From Micromonospora fulviviridis (GTDB lineage: Bacteria; Actinomycetota; Actinomycetes; Mycobacteriales; Micromonosporaceae), in the NCBI RefSeq assembly GCF_014648395.1, contig NZ_BMRA01000008.1, forward strand, positions 278,267 through 342,266: a DNA stretch of 64,000 nucleotides, given 5' to 3'. The notes under the pieces were generated by a model. It did no database searches. It saw nothing but the letters and a program-made list of their open reading frames with translations, and was not told the origin of the DNA. The translations under genes were made by a program, and so were the position numbers. Shown one piece after another: positions 15,511-23,146 of the stretch; position 1 is the first letter of the stretch; each line of letters opens with the position of its first letter.

Positions 15511-15996
15511 TCAGTCCCGGTCGTAGACGGTGACCGGGATGTCCCGGGCGCAGAGGGCGCGGACCACCAGCGGCTCGATCCGGTCCCAGGTGCCACCGGC
15601 CAGTCCACAGCCGATGCGGGGCATGTGCACCGACGCGCCCAGCTCGTCGACCCGATCGGCCAGGGCGGACAGGCATCGCTCGACCGCGTCGTAGCGGATC
15701 GGCGGCCCGGCGCTGCCCCGCCGCATCCCGCGCTGGCCGACCATGTTGGCCACCCACACGTCCGGCGCGACCCGCACCAGGCGGGTGGCGCCGAGCCCGA
15801 AGTCGTTGCCGGCCCGGTGCCGGTGCCACTCCCGGTAGTCGCGCTCCGGCTCCGGCCAGCGGCGGGAGACCGCCAGCACGAAGCCCTTGCCCCAACCGCC
15901 CAGGTCGTTGCAGACGTGCGCGATCACCTTGCGGCCCTTGGCCTGCGGGCTGGTCGCGTCGCCCTTGATGATCCGGAGCGGTGTCACGGCCACCAT
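15511..15996 (-). CDS. Macro-domain (ADP-ribose processing) protein
   Basis: 161 residues forming a single macro domain. Recognisable are RIIKGDATSPQ at the start, VIAHVCNDLGGWGKGFVLA (ADP-ribose loop), DVWVANMVGQRG and VHMPRIGCGLAGG. Such proteins bind or hydrolyse ADP-ribose derivatives. ATG at 15994-15996 is used, with GTG at 15991-15993 as an alternative. No toxin partner (DarT-like) is adjacent, so a stress or housekeeping role is more likely. Confidence 0.88.
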   Translation of the reverse strand: MVAVTPLRIIKGDATSPQAKGRKVIAHVCNDLGGWGKGFVLAVSRRWPEPERDYREWHRHRAGNDFGLGATRLVRVAPDVWVANMVGQRGMRRGSAGPPIRYDAVERCLSALADRVDELGASVHMPRIGCGLAGGTWDRIEPLVVRALCARDIPVTVYDRD

Positions 15997-16018
15997 CCTG
16001 CCCGGCCGGTACGACACC

Positions 16019-16402
16019 TCAGCGCTCCGGTCGGGCCCCCACGCTGGAGCCGCCGACCGGCTCCTTGCCCTGCCACGGCCAGCGGCCATCCAGCTCCACC
16101 TCCAGCGAGAAGCTGAGGAACGTCCGGACCAGCACGATCAGCGCCAGCACCCCGACGCTGGTGAAGGTGGGCGACACCGCCACGGTCCGGATGATGTCCC
16201 CGCCGACCAGGAACTCCAGGCCGAGCAGGATGGCCCGGCCGACCCCCTGGCGGTACGCCCGGTAGTGGTCGACGACCTGCCGGGTGCGCCACCAGCGCAG
16301 CCCGAAGACGACCGTGGCGACCGCGACGCCGACCGCGATGACCAGCACCCCGGCCAGGTCCAGCAACGTGCCGATGTGCTGGATGATCTCCTTCGTCGGC
16401 AC
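16019..16402 (-). CDS. DUF1622 small membrane protein
   Basis: A 127-residue protein with three predicted membrane helices (about 15-38, 58-72, 75-105). The pattern YRAYRQGVGRAILLGLEFLV and TVAVSPTFTSVGVLALIVLVRTFLSFSLE is that of DUF1622. Function is unknown. Start GTG at 16400-16402 gives the conventional length. It lies 22 bp before the macro-domain gene on the same strand. Confidence 0.75.
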   Translation of the reverse strand: MPTKEIIQHIGTLLDLAGVLVIAVGVAVATVVFGLRWWRTRQVVDHYRAYRQGVGRAILLGLEFLVGGDIIRTVAVSPTFTSVGVLALIVLVRTFLSFSLEVELDGRWPWQGKEPVGGSSVGARPER

Positions 16403-16635
16403 CCGACACCCCCGTACCGCCGGCGGCACCCCGCGACGGCAACGCGCGGGCCGTCCGCAGCACCACCCTGTCGCATCGCCGCTGGGGGCGGGTGGCTTTC
16501 GCCCGAGCCCGCCCGGACGGCGGGCCTCGCCGGCATTCGCCTACCCCGGCCCGCCGCCGCGCCTAGGGTGGAAATCGGACCGGACCGTCCCGCCACCGGC
16601 GGGTGGTCACCGACGGCACCTGGCGAGGAGCGGAC

Positions 16636-16803
16636 GTGACGCAGCCGGAAGAGGACCAGGAGAAGAGCAAGAAGACCGACGACGTGCTGTACTCCGCGGA
16701 CGGGGATCCCCACCACAACCTGGCGCAGGCGCCGCAGCCCGACGAGCACCTGCCCGCCCGGTTCCAGCACGACGGCGAGACGGAGACCGTCGGCGACGAG
16801 TGA
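16636..16803 (+). CDS. Small acidic hypothetical protein
   Basis: A 55-residue hydrophilic protein rich in Asp, Glu and Gln, with no Cys and no membrane segment; likely disordered. GAGGAG five nt upstream of the GTG at 16636-16638 supports this start. A TAGGGT at 16564-16569 could be part of its promoter. It converges on the DUF2238 gene. No family recognised. Confidence 0.5.
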   Translation: MTQPEEDQEKSKKTDDVLYSADGDPHHNLAQAPQPDEHLPARFQHDGETETVGDE

Positions 16804-16812
16804 GCCTCGCGC

Positions 16813-17502
16813 TCAGGCTTCCGGCGACCCGCCGGTCCGGGCCGCCGGGACCTCGGCGGCGGCCGGCGCGGGCGCCGGCAACTGGCGGTCGTGCAGGCGG
16901 CTGAGCAGCGCCAGCGAGGTGGTCGCGCCGACCAGCGCCAGGAACATGTCCCACTGGGTGTCCCAGACGTCGCCCTGGGTGGCGAGGAAGTCGTCGGCCG
17001 CCGACCCGCCGGCCAGCGCCGCCCACCACTCGATCATCTCGAACAGGGCGCTGAACGCCAGGCAGGCGCAGACCACCAGCGGGGCGAGCCAGCGGCTGCC
17101 GCGCAGCGGCGACCGGCGGACCAGGATCTCGCGGACCAGGATCGCCGGCACGAAGCCCTGGGCGAAGTGGCCCAGCCGGTCGTACGGATTGCGGGACAGG
17201 TGGAACACCTCCCGCGCCCAGTCGCCGACCGGCGTGCGCGCGTAGCTGTAGTGGCCGCCCACCACGAGGATCAGCGCGTGCGCGGCGAGCAGGCAGCAAA
17301 GCAGCGTGGTCAGCGGGAACCGGCGCCAGGTGAGCAGCACCAGCGGGACGCCGACGAGCACCCAGACGGTCTCCAGCAGCCAGGTCAGCCGGTCGTACGG
17401 CCGGATGCCGGAGGCCACCAGGGCGGCGAGGACCAGGAACAGCAGCGCCGGTGGGACGAATCTGCGTGCTCGGGACACCGCGACCGCCTGTCCGCGTCTC
17501 AC
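16813..17502 (-). CDS. DUF2238 (YjdF-like) membrane protein
   Basis: A 229-residue inner-membrane protein with about six hydrophobic segments. The family signature is visible in YSYARTPVGDWAREVF, NPYDRLGHFAQGFVPA, LFEMIEWWAAL and TQGDVWDTQWDM. Function is unknown. Start is GTG at 17500-17502, with an in-frame GTG at 17476-17478 possible. It is separated from the polyketide-type operon by a hairpin. Confidence 0.8.
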   Translation of the reverse strand: MRRGQAVAVSRARRFVPPALLFLVLAALVASGIRPYDRLTWLLETVWVLVGVPLVLLTWRRFPLTTLLCCLLAAHALILVVGGHYSYARTPVGDWAREVFHLSRNPYDRLGHFAQGFVPAILVREILVRRSPLRGSRWLAPLVVCACLAFSALFEMIEWWAALAGGSAADDFLATQGDVWDTQWDMFLALVGATTSLALLSRLHDRQLPAPAPAAAEVPAARTGGSPEA

Positions 17503-17544
17503 CCGGTGCGGCCCGGCGCCGTCCGGAGAGGCTGACGATAGCGG

Positions 17545-17576
17545 GCGGCGGGGGCGCCCTCCGACGCCCCCGCCGC
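17545..17576 (-). terminator. Hairpin terminator of the tailoring operon
   Basis: A 12-bp perfect stem, GCGGCGGGGGCG (17545-17556) with complement at 17565-17576 and an 8-nt loop, just beyond the stop of the cyclase gene at 17582 in the minus direction. Confidence 0.65.
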
Positions 17577-17581
17577 GCGGC

Positions 17582-18247
17582 TCAGTCCTCGGCCTGCCAG
17601 CGGTAGAACACCGTGGCCACCGAGTCCTGCGGGCCGTGCCACTCCTCCGGCCGGTACGGGCTGACGTAGGGGGCGAGGTCCTGCATCACCTTCGCGAAGA
17701 CCGGCTTCTCGTCGTGGTTGTTCCGGGTCGCCTCGGCGGCCGAGGTCTCCTGTTCGAGCAGGTGGACGTAGACGTCGTCGATCGAGTAGAGCCAGCGCCC
17801 CGTGACGCCCAGCTCCCTCGGGAGCGAGCCCGCGTCGGACTCGGCGAAGACCCGGGCCACGTCCGGTTCGGCGCCGGGCTTGATCCGCCCGACGATCACG
17901 GTCAGCGTGGTGTCCGCGGGCGGCTCCCCCTCCGGCGCCCAGTGGTAGAACTCCTTGGCCACCGAGTCGGACGGGTTCTTCCAGTACCTCGGGTACGGCG
18001 TCACGTACGGGCCGATGGCCTCGGCGATCTTCTGGAACGCGGGCAGCCCCCGGGTCTGGCCCGAGATCCGCGGGTCCTGCTCGCGCTCGATGACGTGGAT
18101 GTAGAGGTCGTGGTGGGACAGCAGGATGCGCCCGATGACGCCGAGGTCCTGCGGCCGGGTGGCCCGGTCGTAGTGGCCGAAGACGTCTCCGACGATCTTG
18201 TCGCTGCCGGGAACCATGTGGCAGACGATCACGTTCCGGAAGACCAT
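17582..18247 (-). CDS. Tandem TcmI-family polyketide cyclase
   Basis: 221 residues made of two homologous halves (about 1-105 and 113-221). Each has the TcmI pattern: LGV-x-GR, a short DxYxH strand (DLYIHVIER; DVYVHLLEQ), PYVTPY/PYVSPY and DSVA near the end. Single TcmI domains are about 110 residues, so this is a covalent dimer. Family members direct late ring closures of aromatic polyketides. ATG at 18245-18247 follows AAGGAG. It is the last gene of an operon with P450 and monooxygenases, but no ketosynthase is near. Confidence 0.85.
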   Translation of the reverse strand: MVFRNVIVCHMVPGSDKIVGDVFGHYDRATRPQDLGVIGRILLSHHDLYIHVIEREQDPRISGQTRGLPAFQKIAEAIGPYVTPYPRYWKNPSDSVAKEFYHWAPEGEPPADTTLTVIVGRIKPGAEPDVARVFAESDAGSLPRELGVTGRWLYSIDDVYVHLLEQETSAAEATRNNHDEKPVFAKVMQDLAPYVSPYRPEEWHGPQDSVATVFYRWQAED

Positions 18248-18286
18248 GGCTGCTCCTTGGTGGATTCGAGTGGGCGGGCTTCAGGC

Positions 18287-19513
18287 TCAGGCGGCGAAGG
18301 TGATCGGCAGTTCCAGCAGGCCGCGGAACGGCGACGCGGCCGGCAGCCGCCGGACCTCGGCGAGGGGTACCCCGAGCCGCAGGCCGGGCAGCCGGCGCAG
18401 CAGCGCGGAGAGCGCGATCTGCGCCTCCATCCGGGCCAGCGAGACGCCGAGGCAGTAGTGCACGCCGTGCCCGAAGCCGAGGTGCGGGCCGCGGACCCGG
18501 CGCAGGTCCAGCCGGTCCGGGTCGGCGAAGTGGGCGGGGTCGTGGTTCGCCGCGTTGATCGCCACGCCGACGATCGAGCCGCGCGGGATGCACACCCCCT
18601 CGTACTCGACGTCCTCGGTGGCGATCCGCGGGCTGGCCACCGGCAACGGGCCGTCGAACCGGAGCAGCTCCTCGATCGCCGCGGGCAGCAGTTGGGGCGT
18701 GGCGCGCAGCAGCTCCAACTGCTCGGGGTGGGTGAGCAGGGCCAGCACCGCGTTGCCGAGGAAGTCCGCGGTGGTCTGGTGCCCGGCGAACACCAGCAGG
18801 AACGTGGTGGTGACCAGCTCCGCCTCGGAGAGCGTCCCGTCGCGGTCAACCGCGTCGATGAGCGCCCCGATGATGTCGTCGGCCGGGTCGTCGCGCTTGG
18901 CGCGTACCAGGTTCGCGAAGTAGTGGTGCAGCCGCAGCTGGGCCTCCTGCACGGCCGCCCGCTCCTCCTGCGGCGGCCGGCGGGTCGAGCCGGAGGTGCG
19001 GATCACCTGGGTCCAGTCCAGCACCCGGTCGTGGTCGGCCGGCGGCACCCCGAGCAGCTCGCAGATGACCGTCATGGGCAGCGGGATGGCGAAGTCGTGC
19101 ATCAGCTCGGCCTGGCCCTGCGGGAGCATCTTGTCGATCAGCTGGTCGACGATCTGCGCCACCCGCGGCCGCAGCGCCTCGATCCGCCGGGGCGCGAACG
19201 CCTGGGACACCACCCGGCGCAGCCGGGTGTGCTCCGGCGGGTCCGAGTTGAGCATGTTGCGGTTCAGGCCCTCCGAGTTCGGGCCGAAGATCCGCAGGTA
19301 GTGCTGCTCGGGACCGTAGAGGTCCTTGGACAGCCGCGGGTCGGTCAGCGCCGCCCGGGCGTCGTCGAAGCGGGTGATCAGCCAGGAGTCGAAGCGCGGG
19401 GAGCTGACCGGGCACACCGGACGGTCGGTGCGCAGCCGGGCGAAGGTCGGATAGGGGTCGGCGGCGAACCCGTCGGTGTAGAGCTCGCCCGCCGGCACGG
19501 CGTCCTCGGTCAT
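18287..19513 (-). CDS. Cytochrome P450
   Basis: A 408-residue class I-type bacterial P450. The heme loop is FGHGVHYCLGVSLAR with Cys354. The K-helix ExxR lies in AAIEELLRFD, and the I-helix reads FAGHQTTADF (241-251), where Gln246 takes the place of the common acidic residue. ATG at 19511-19513 overlaps the upstream ABM gene's stop (ATGA), with GAGGAGG before it. With the neighbouring monooxygenases it would hydroxylate or couple an aromatic intermediate. Electron partners are not in the window. Confidence 0.93.
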   Translation of the reverse strand: MTEDAVPAGELYTDGFAADPYPTFARLRTDRPVCPVSSPRFDSWLITRFDDARAALTDPRLSKDLYGPEQHYLRIFGPNSEGLNRNMLNSDPPEHTRLRRVVSQAFAPRRIEALRPRVAQIVDQLIDKMLPQGQAELMHDFAIPLPMTVICELLGVPPADHDRVLDWTQVIRTSGSTRRPPQEERAAVQEAQLRLHHYFANLVRAKRDDPADDIIGALIDAVDRDGTLSEAELVTTTFLLVFAGHQTTADFLGNAVLALLTHPEQLELLRATPQLLPAAIEELLRFDGPLPVASPRIATEDVEYEGVCIPRGSIVGVAINAANHDPAHFADPDRLDLRRVRGPHLGFGHGVHYCLGVSLARMEAQIALSALLRRLPGLRLGVPLAEVRRLPAASPFRGLLELPITFAA

Positions 19514-19830
19514 CGGTCCTCCTCGGGGGCGCCGCCCACGCTGTGCAGCACCTGGTAGGTGTGCCGCTGCGCGGACTCGCGCAGCTCGCGAATCATGCGC
19601 AGGAGCCGGTCCCGGTGCTCGCTGCGGCCGAAGGCGTCCAGCCGCTCGCGGTCCGCCCAGTCGCTGATGATCAGGTAGCTGCGCGGGTCGTCGGCGTCGC
19701 GGACCAGGTCCTGGTGCAGGCAGCCGTCCAGGGTGCGGATCTCCTCGGCCGCGGTGCGCCACTCGGCCTCGAAGCGCTCCTCGCAGCCCTCGCGGGTCCG
19801 CATCGCGAGGACGGTGCGCACCCGGGTCAC
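19510..19830 (-). CDS. Antibiotic biosynthesis monooxygenase (ABM domain)
   Basis: 106 residues, one ferredoxin-like ABM domain: RTVLAMRTREGCEERFEAEW, then LDGCLHQDLVRDADDPRSY and IISDWADRERLDAF. Cofactor-free ABM enzymes oxidise anthrone-type aromatics to quinones. The GTG at 19828-19830 overlaps the fusion gene's stop (GTGA), and the stop overlaps the P450 start. It is homologous to the two ABM domains fused to the FAD monooxygenase upstream. Confidence 0.85.
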   Translation of the reverse strand: MTRVRTVLAMRTREGCEERFEAEWRTAAEEIRTLDGCLHQDLVRDADDPRSYLIISDWADRERLDAFGRSEHRDRLLRMIRELRESAQRHTYQVLHSVGGAPEEDR

Positions 19831-22106
19831 CGGGCACCCCCGAACACCAGGTGCAGGTGCTTGCGGAGCGCGTCGGGGTCGACCGGCTGGCTGCGGAAGC
19901 CGACGTGCCCGTCCGGGCGGATCAGGTACAGCCCGGTCCCGGTCAGCCCGTACGTGGCGCGGAACCGGCCGTCGGCGTCGCACAGCACCGGCGGGTCGAG
20001 CAGCCGCGGCTCGCCGGCGTCCGGGCTGAGCAGCAGGTACGCGTCGACCTCCCCGGCCGTCTGCCGCCGTACGTCGGCGCAGAGGTCGGCGATCCCGCGC
20101 AGCACCGCCTCGTCGGCCGACGCGTCGGCGTAGAGCAGCAGCGTGTGCCGGGTGCCGCGGGTCAGGTCCCGCAGCCGCAGCGGGTGGCCGACGCCGCGCC
20201 GGAGCAGCCCGTCCACGTCGGGGGCCCGGTCGCCGGGGCGGGGGGCCTCGCGCAGCGCGTCCGGATCGGACAGGCACTCGCCGACCAGCGGGCTGCTCGC
20301 GTAGCTGAGCAGCATCGACATCTCCTGGAGGAACTGCCGCTTCAGGTCCTCGCGGTCCAGCTCGTCGGTGAACGCCATCCGCACGGCGCGGCCGACGATC
20401 TCCTCGCCCTCCGGCCGCCGCTCGGTCTCGTAGCTGTCCAGCAGGCCGGGCGCGGCGAGCCCGCGGACCGCCAGGCCCAGCTTCCAGGCCAGGTTCCAGG
20501 CGTCCTGGATCCCGGTGTTCATGCCCTGGCCGCCGGCCGGCGGGTGCAGGTGGGCCGCGTCGCCGACCACGAAAACCCGGCCCTCGCGGTAGCGGTCCAC
20601 GATGCCGTGACTGATCCGGAACACCGACGACCAGCGCAGGTTCGACGCGCGGGTGCCGGGCGGAGCGAGGTGGTCGAGGGCGGCCTGGACGTCGGCCAGG
20701 GCCGGCGCGCCCAGCTCCGCGCTGAACCCGGGCGGGGCGTCCTGCCCGCCGGTCTGCGCGAAGAACCGGGGCGGGGCCAGGGTGGCGACCCGGTACCGGC
20801 GCTCGCCGCGCAGCGGGACGCAGACCAGCATGCCGTCCATCCGGCCGTCGGTCTCGTGCAGGAACCGCAGCAGGTGACCGTCGGGCATGTCCCAGTCCAC
20901 GTCGACGTCGCCGAGCATGAACAGCTGCGGGAACCGGCCCAGCCCGCCGGTGAAGGTCAGCCCCAGCAGTTCCCGGACCCGGCTGTGCGCGCCGTCGCAG
21001 CCGACCAGGTACTGCGCGCGGACCGTCTCGGTGCCGCCGTCGGCCGTGCTGACCGTGGCCGTCACGCCGTCGTCGTCCTGGGTGAAGTCGACCAGCTCGG
21101 CGCCGCGCTGCGGGCGTACCCCGAGGGTGGCCAGCCGGGCGGTGAGGATGCGCTCGGTCTCGTACTGGGGCAGGCCGAGGTGCGCGTACGGCAGGCCGGG
21201 CAACTCCCAGCTCATCCGGTGGGTCTCCACCCCGTTGACGAAGACCATGTTGCCGGTCAGCCAGATGCCGGCGTCCATGGCTTCCCGGACGACGCCCTGC
21301 TCCTCCCAGATCTCCATGGTGCGGCAGTGCACGCCGATCGCCTTGTCGGCCTGCCCGGCCGGGGTGGCCAGCTTGTCGATCACCCGGCACCCGATGCCGC
21401 GCCGGGCCAGCTCGACGGCGACGGTCAGCCCGGTGGGCCCCGCCCCGACGACGAGTACGTCCGTTTCCCTGTGCACGTCGGCCTCCCTGCCCGTGGTGGG
21501 TTGTCGCCTGCCGTCCTCGTCGGGCACGACGTGGAACAGGCGGCGCCGGATGTCGAGAAGGAACGGCGCGATCGGCCCGGCCTGCGCGGAGGCGTGGGCC
21601 GGGTCGGCGATCCAGCGGAGGAACTCCGCGGCGCTGTTCCACTCGGCGAAGATGTGGTGCACGTCCGACCCGGGTTCGCGCAGCAACTGCTCGCGCCGGT
21701 ACCCGGGTATCCCGGCCATCCGCGCCCTGACCTCGGGGTAGCCCCGGTGGAACTCGGCGAGCCGGGGCGCCGGCACGGTGAGCTCCACGTCCACGTAGAC
21801 CGTCGAGTCGCCCGTACCGTTCTCCCGCAGCACCGGGTAGTCGGCCGGGCCTTCCGGCTCGGTCAGCGGCCGGACCAGCTCGGCCAGCCGGGCGGCCACC
21901 GGCCCGTCCCGGTACGCGCGCAGCGCCGCCTCGTCGGCCCACTCGGTCACGACGACGAACCCGCGCGGGTCCAGAGCGTCAAGCAGCAGCTCGTGCCGGA
22001 GATTGCCGGCCAGCCCGCCGATCCGCCCCGCGACCGTGCGCCACGCGGACCGCACGGCGGGCTCGCAGCCCTGACGCGCGCGCATCCGGAGCATCGTCCT
22101 GATCAT
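19827..22106 (-). CDS. ABM-ABM-FAD monooxygenase fusion (possible dual-start gene)
   Basis: A single open frame of 759 codons. Residues 1-95 and about 103-195 are two ABM domains (RTMLRMRARQGCEPA; VYVDVELTVPAPRL). From about 212 a full aromatic-ring hydroxylase follows: FAD site DVLVVGAGPTGLTVAVELA, the YLVGCDGAHSRVR motif, GRVFVVGDAAHLHPPAGGQG and a thioredoxin-like C-terminus. Val211 is a GTG (21474-21476) preceded by GGAGG at 5-nt spacing, so a separate 549-residue hydroxylase may also be made. The full-length start is ATG at 22104-22106. The next gene overlaps by 4 bp. Likely role: several hydroxylations or quinone formation on one aromatic polyketide. Confidence 0.85.
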   Translation of the reverse strand: MIRTMLRMRARQGCEPAVRSAWRTVAGRIGGLAGNLRHELLLDALDPRGFVVVTEWADEAALRAYRDGPVAARLAELVRPLTEPEGPADYPVLRENGTGDSTVYVDVELTVPAPRLAEFHRGYPEVRARMAGIPGYRREQLLREPGSDVHHIFAEWNSAAEFLRWIADPAHASAQAGPIAPFLLDIRRRLFHVVPDEDGRRQPTTGREADVHRETDVLVVGAGPTGLTVAVELARRGIGCRVIDKLATPAGQADKAIGVHCRTMEIWEEQGVVREAMDAGIWLTGNMVFVNGVETHRMSWELPGLPYAHLGLPQYETERILTARLATLGVRPQRGAELVDFTQDDDGVTATVSTADGGTETVRAQYLVGCDGAHSRVRELLGLTFTGGLGRFPQLFMLGDVDVDWDMPDGHLLRFLHETDGRMDGMLVCVPLRGERRYRVATLAPPRFFAQTGGQDAPPGFSAELGAPALADVQAALDHLAPPGTRASNLRWSSVFRISHGIVDRYREGRVFVVGDAAHLHPPAGGQGMNTGIQDAWNLAWKLGLAVRGLAAPGLLDSYETERRPEGEEIVGRAVRMAFTDELDREDLKRQFLQEMSMLLSYASSPLVGECLSDPDALREAPRPGDRAPDVDGLLRRGVGHPLRLRDLTRGTRHTLLLYADASADEAVLRGIADLCADVRRQTAGEVDAYLLLSPDAGEPRLLDPPVLCDADGRFRATYGLTGTGLYLIRPDGHVGFRSQPVDPDALRKHLHLVFGGAR

Positions 22107-22293
22107 GAGGTCCCCTTCGACGGCCTGCGGGAGACGGTGGGGCTGTCGCGTCCGGTGCCACCCGGGCCACCACGTCGTCGCGCTGCGACCCTGCCGGAGG
22201 TCGCGTCAACCCGCCGTCACCGGCGACCCCCGCGACGTCCCCGCCCGGTGACGCCCCGGGGACGGGACGCCGCTACGAGGCGGCTCGCCGTTA

Positions 22294-22310
22294 TTGCAAA
22301 ACCTTGGCAA
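22294..22310. promoter_or_regulatory. Operator-like imperfect palindrome in divergent promoter region
   Basis: TTGCAAAACCTTGGCAA is an AT-rich imperfect palindrome (six of eight pairs) in an otherwise GC-rich 247-bp divergent gap between the tailoring operon and the + strand methyltransferase. A TAACTAT at 22337-22343 about 10 nt before the methyltransferase ATG could be its -10. A further 8-bp inverted repeat lies at 22236-22264. Candidate repressor site only. Confidence 0.3.
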
Positions 22311-22353
22311 CAAGCCTCGACAGGCCACCCCTCCGGTAACTATCGTCAGCGCC

Positions 22354-23112
22354 ATGACTCCTTACGGACTGGACGCGCGGGCATGGCAGGAGAGCTGGGA
22401 CCGGCAGCAGGAGGCGTACCTGCCGGACCGCGAACACCGCTTCGCCGCGCTGCTCGACGCCGCCGAGGCCGTGGCCGGCGACCGGCCCCCGCGCCTGCTC
22501 GACCTCGCCGGAGGCACCGGCTCGATCAGCCTGCGGGCGCTCGCCCGCCGGCCCGACGCCGAGGTCACCGTGCTCGACCTGGACCCGGTCCTGCTCACCC
22601 TCGCCGAGGCGTCCCTCGCCGGCCGCGCCACCGTGGTCACCGCCGACCTCAACCAGACCGACTGGGCGCGGGCGCTCCCCCACCGCGACTACGACGCGGT
22701 GCTCACCGCCACCGCCCTGCACTGGCTGGACGGGCCCCGCCTGGCCGCTCTCTACCGCGAGCTCCGTGACGTGCTGCGGCCGGGCGGGGTGTTCGTCAAC
22801 GCCGACCACATGCCCGACGACGCGCTGCCCACGCTCACCACCCGGCTCGCCGAGCGGGCCCGGGCCGGCCGGCACGCCCGCCACCGCGCGGGCGCCGCGC
22901 TGTCCTGGGCGGACTGGTGGGCGCAGGCCGCCGCCGACCCGGTGCTCGGGCCGCTGGTCGAGAAGCGGCAGCAGATCTACCCGACCGGGCACAGCCCCGA
23001 GTGGACCCCGCCGGCGGCCTGGCACCTCGACGCCCTGCGCACGGCCGGCTTCGCCGAGGTCGGCGTGCTCTGGCGCGGGGCCGCCGACGCCGCCGTGGCC
23101 GCCGTACGCTGA
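22354..23112 (+). CDS. Class I SAM-dependent methyltransferase
   Basis: 252 residues. SAM motif I is RLLDLAGGTGSISLRALA (about 48-65), with the acidic motif II residue in VTVLDLDPVLL and YDAVLTATALHWLDG as motif IV/post-I. No Shine-Dalgarno sequence is visible before the ATG at 22354, so a near-leaderless transcript is possible. It diverges from the polyketide-type tailoring operon and may methylate the same product; the substrate is not predictable. Confidence 0.85.
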   Translation: MTPYGLDARAWQESWDRQQEAYLPDREHRFAALLDAAEAVAGDRPPRLLDLAGGTGSISLRALARRPDAEVTVLDLDPVLLTLAEASLAGRATVVTADLNQTDWARALPHRDYDAVLTATALHWLDGPRLAALYRELRDVLRPGGVFVNADHMPDDALPTLTTRLAERARAGRHARHRAGAALSWADWWAQAAADPVLGPLVEKRQQIYPTGHSPEWTPPAAWHLDALRTAGFAEVGVLWRGAADAAVAAVR

Positions 23113-23146
23113 CCCGCCCCTCCCCGCCCGGCCCCGCGCCGTCGGC

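Noticed and set aside
15511..15996. A DarT/DarG-type toxin-antitoxin pair around the macro-domain gene
   Set aside because: No ADP-ribosyltransferase-like gene is adjacent; neighbours are a dioxygenase and a DUF1622 membrane protein.
17582..22106. That the tailoring operon is part of a type II PKS cluster within the window
   Set aside because: I looked on both strands for ketosynthase (Cys active-site motif) and an aromatic-type ACP nearby and found none; the only carrier domains belong to the NRPS genes.
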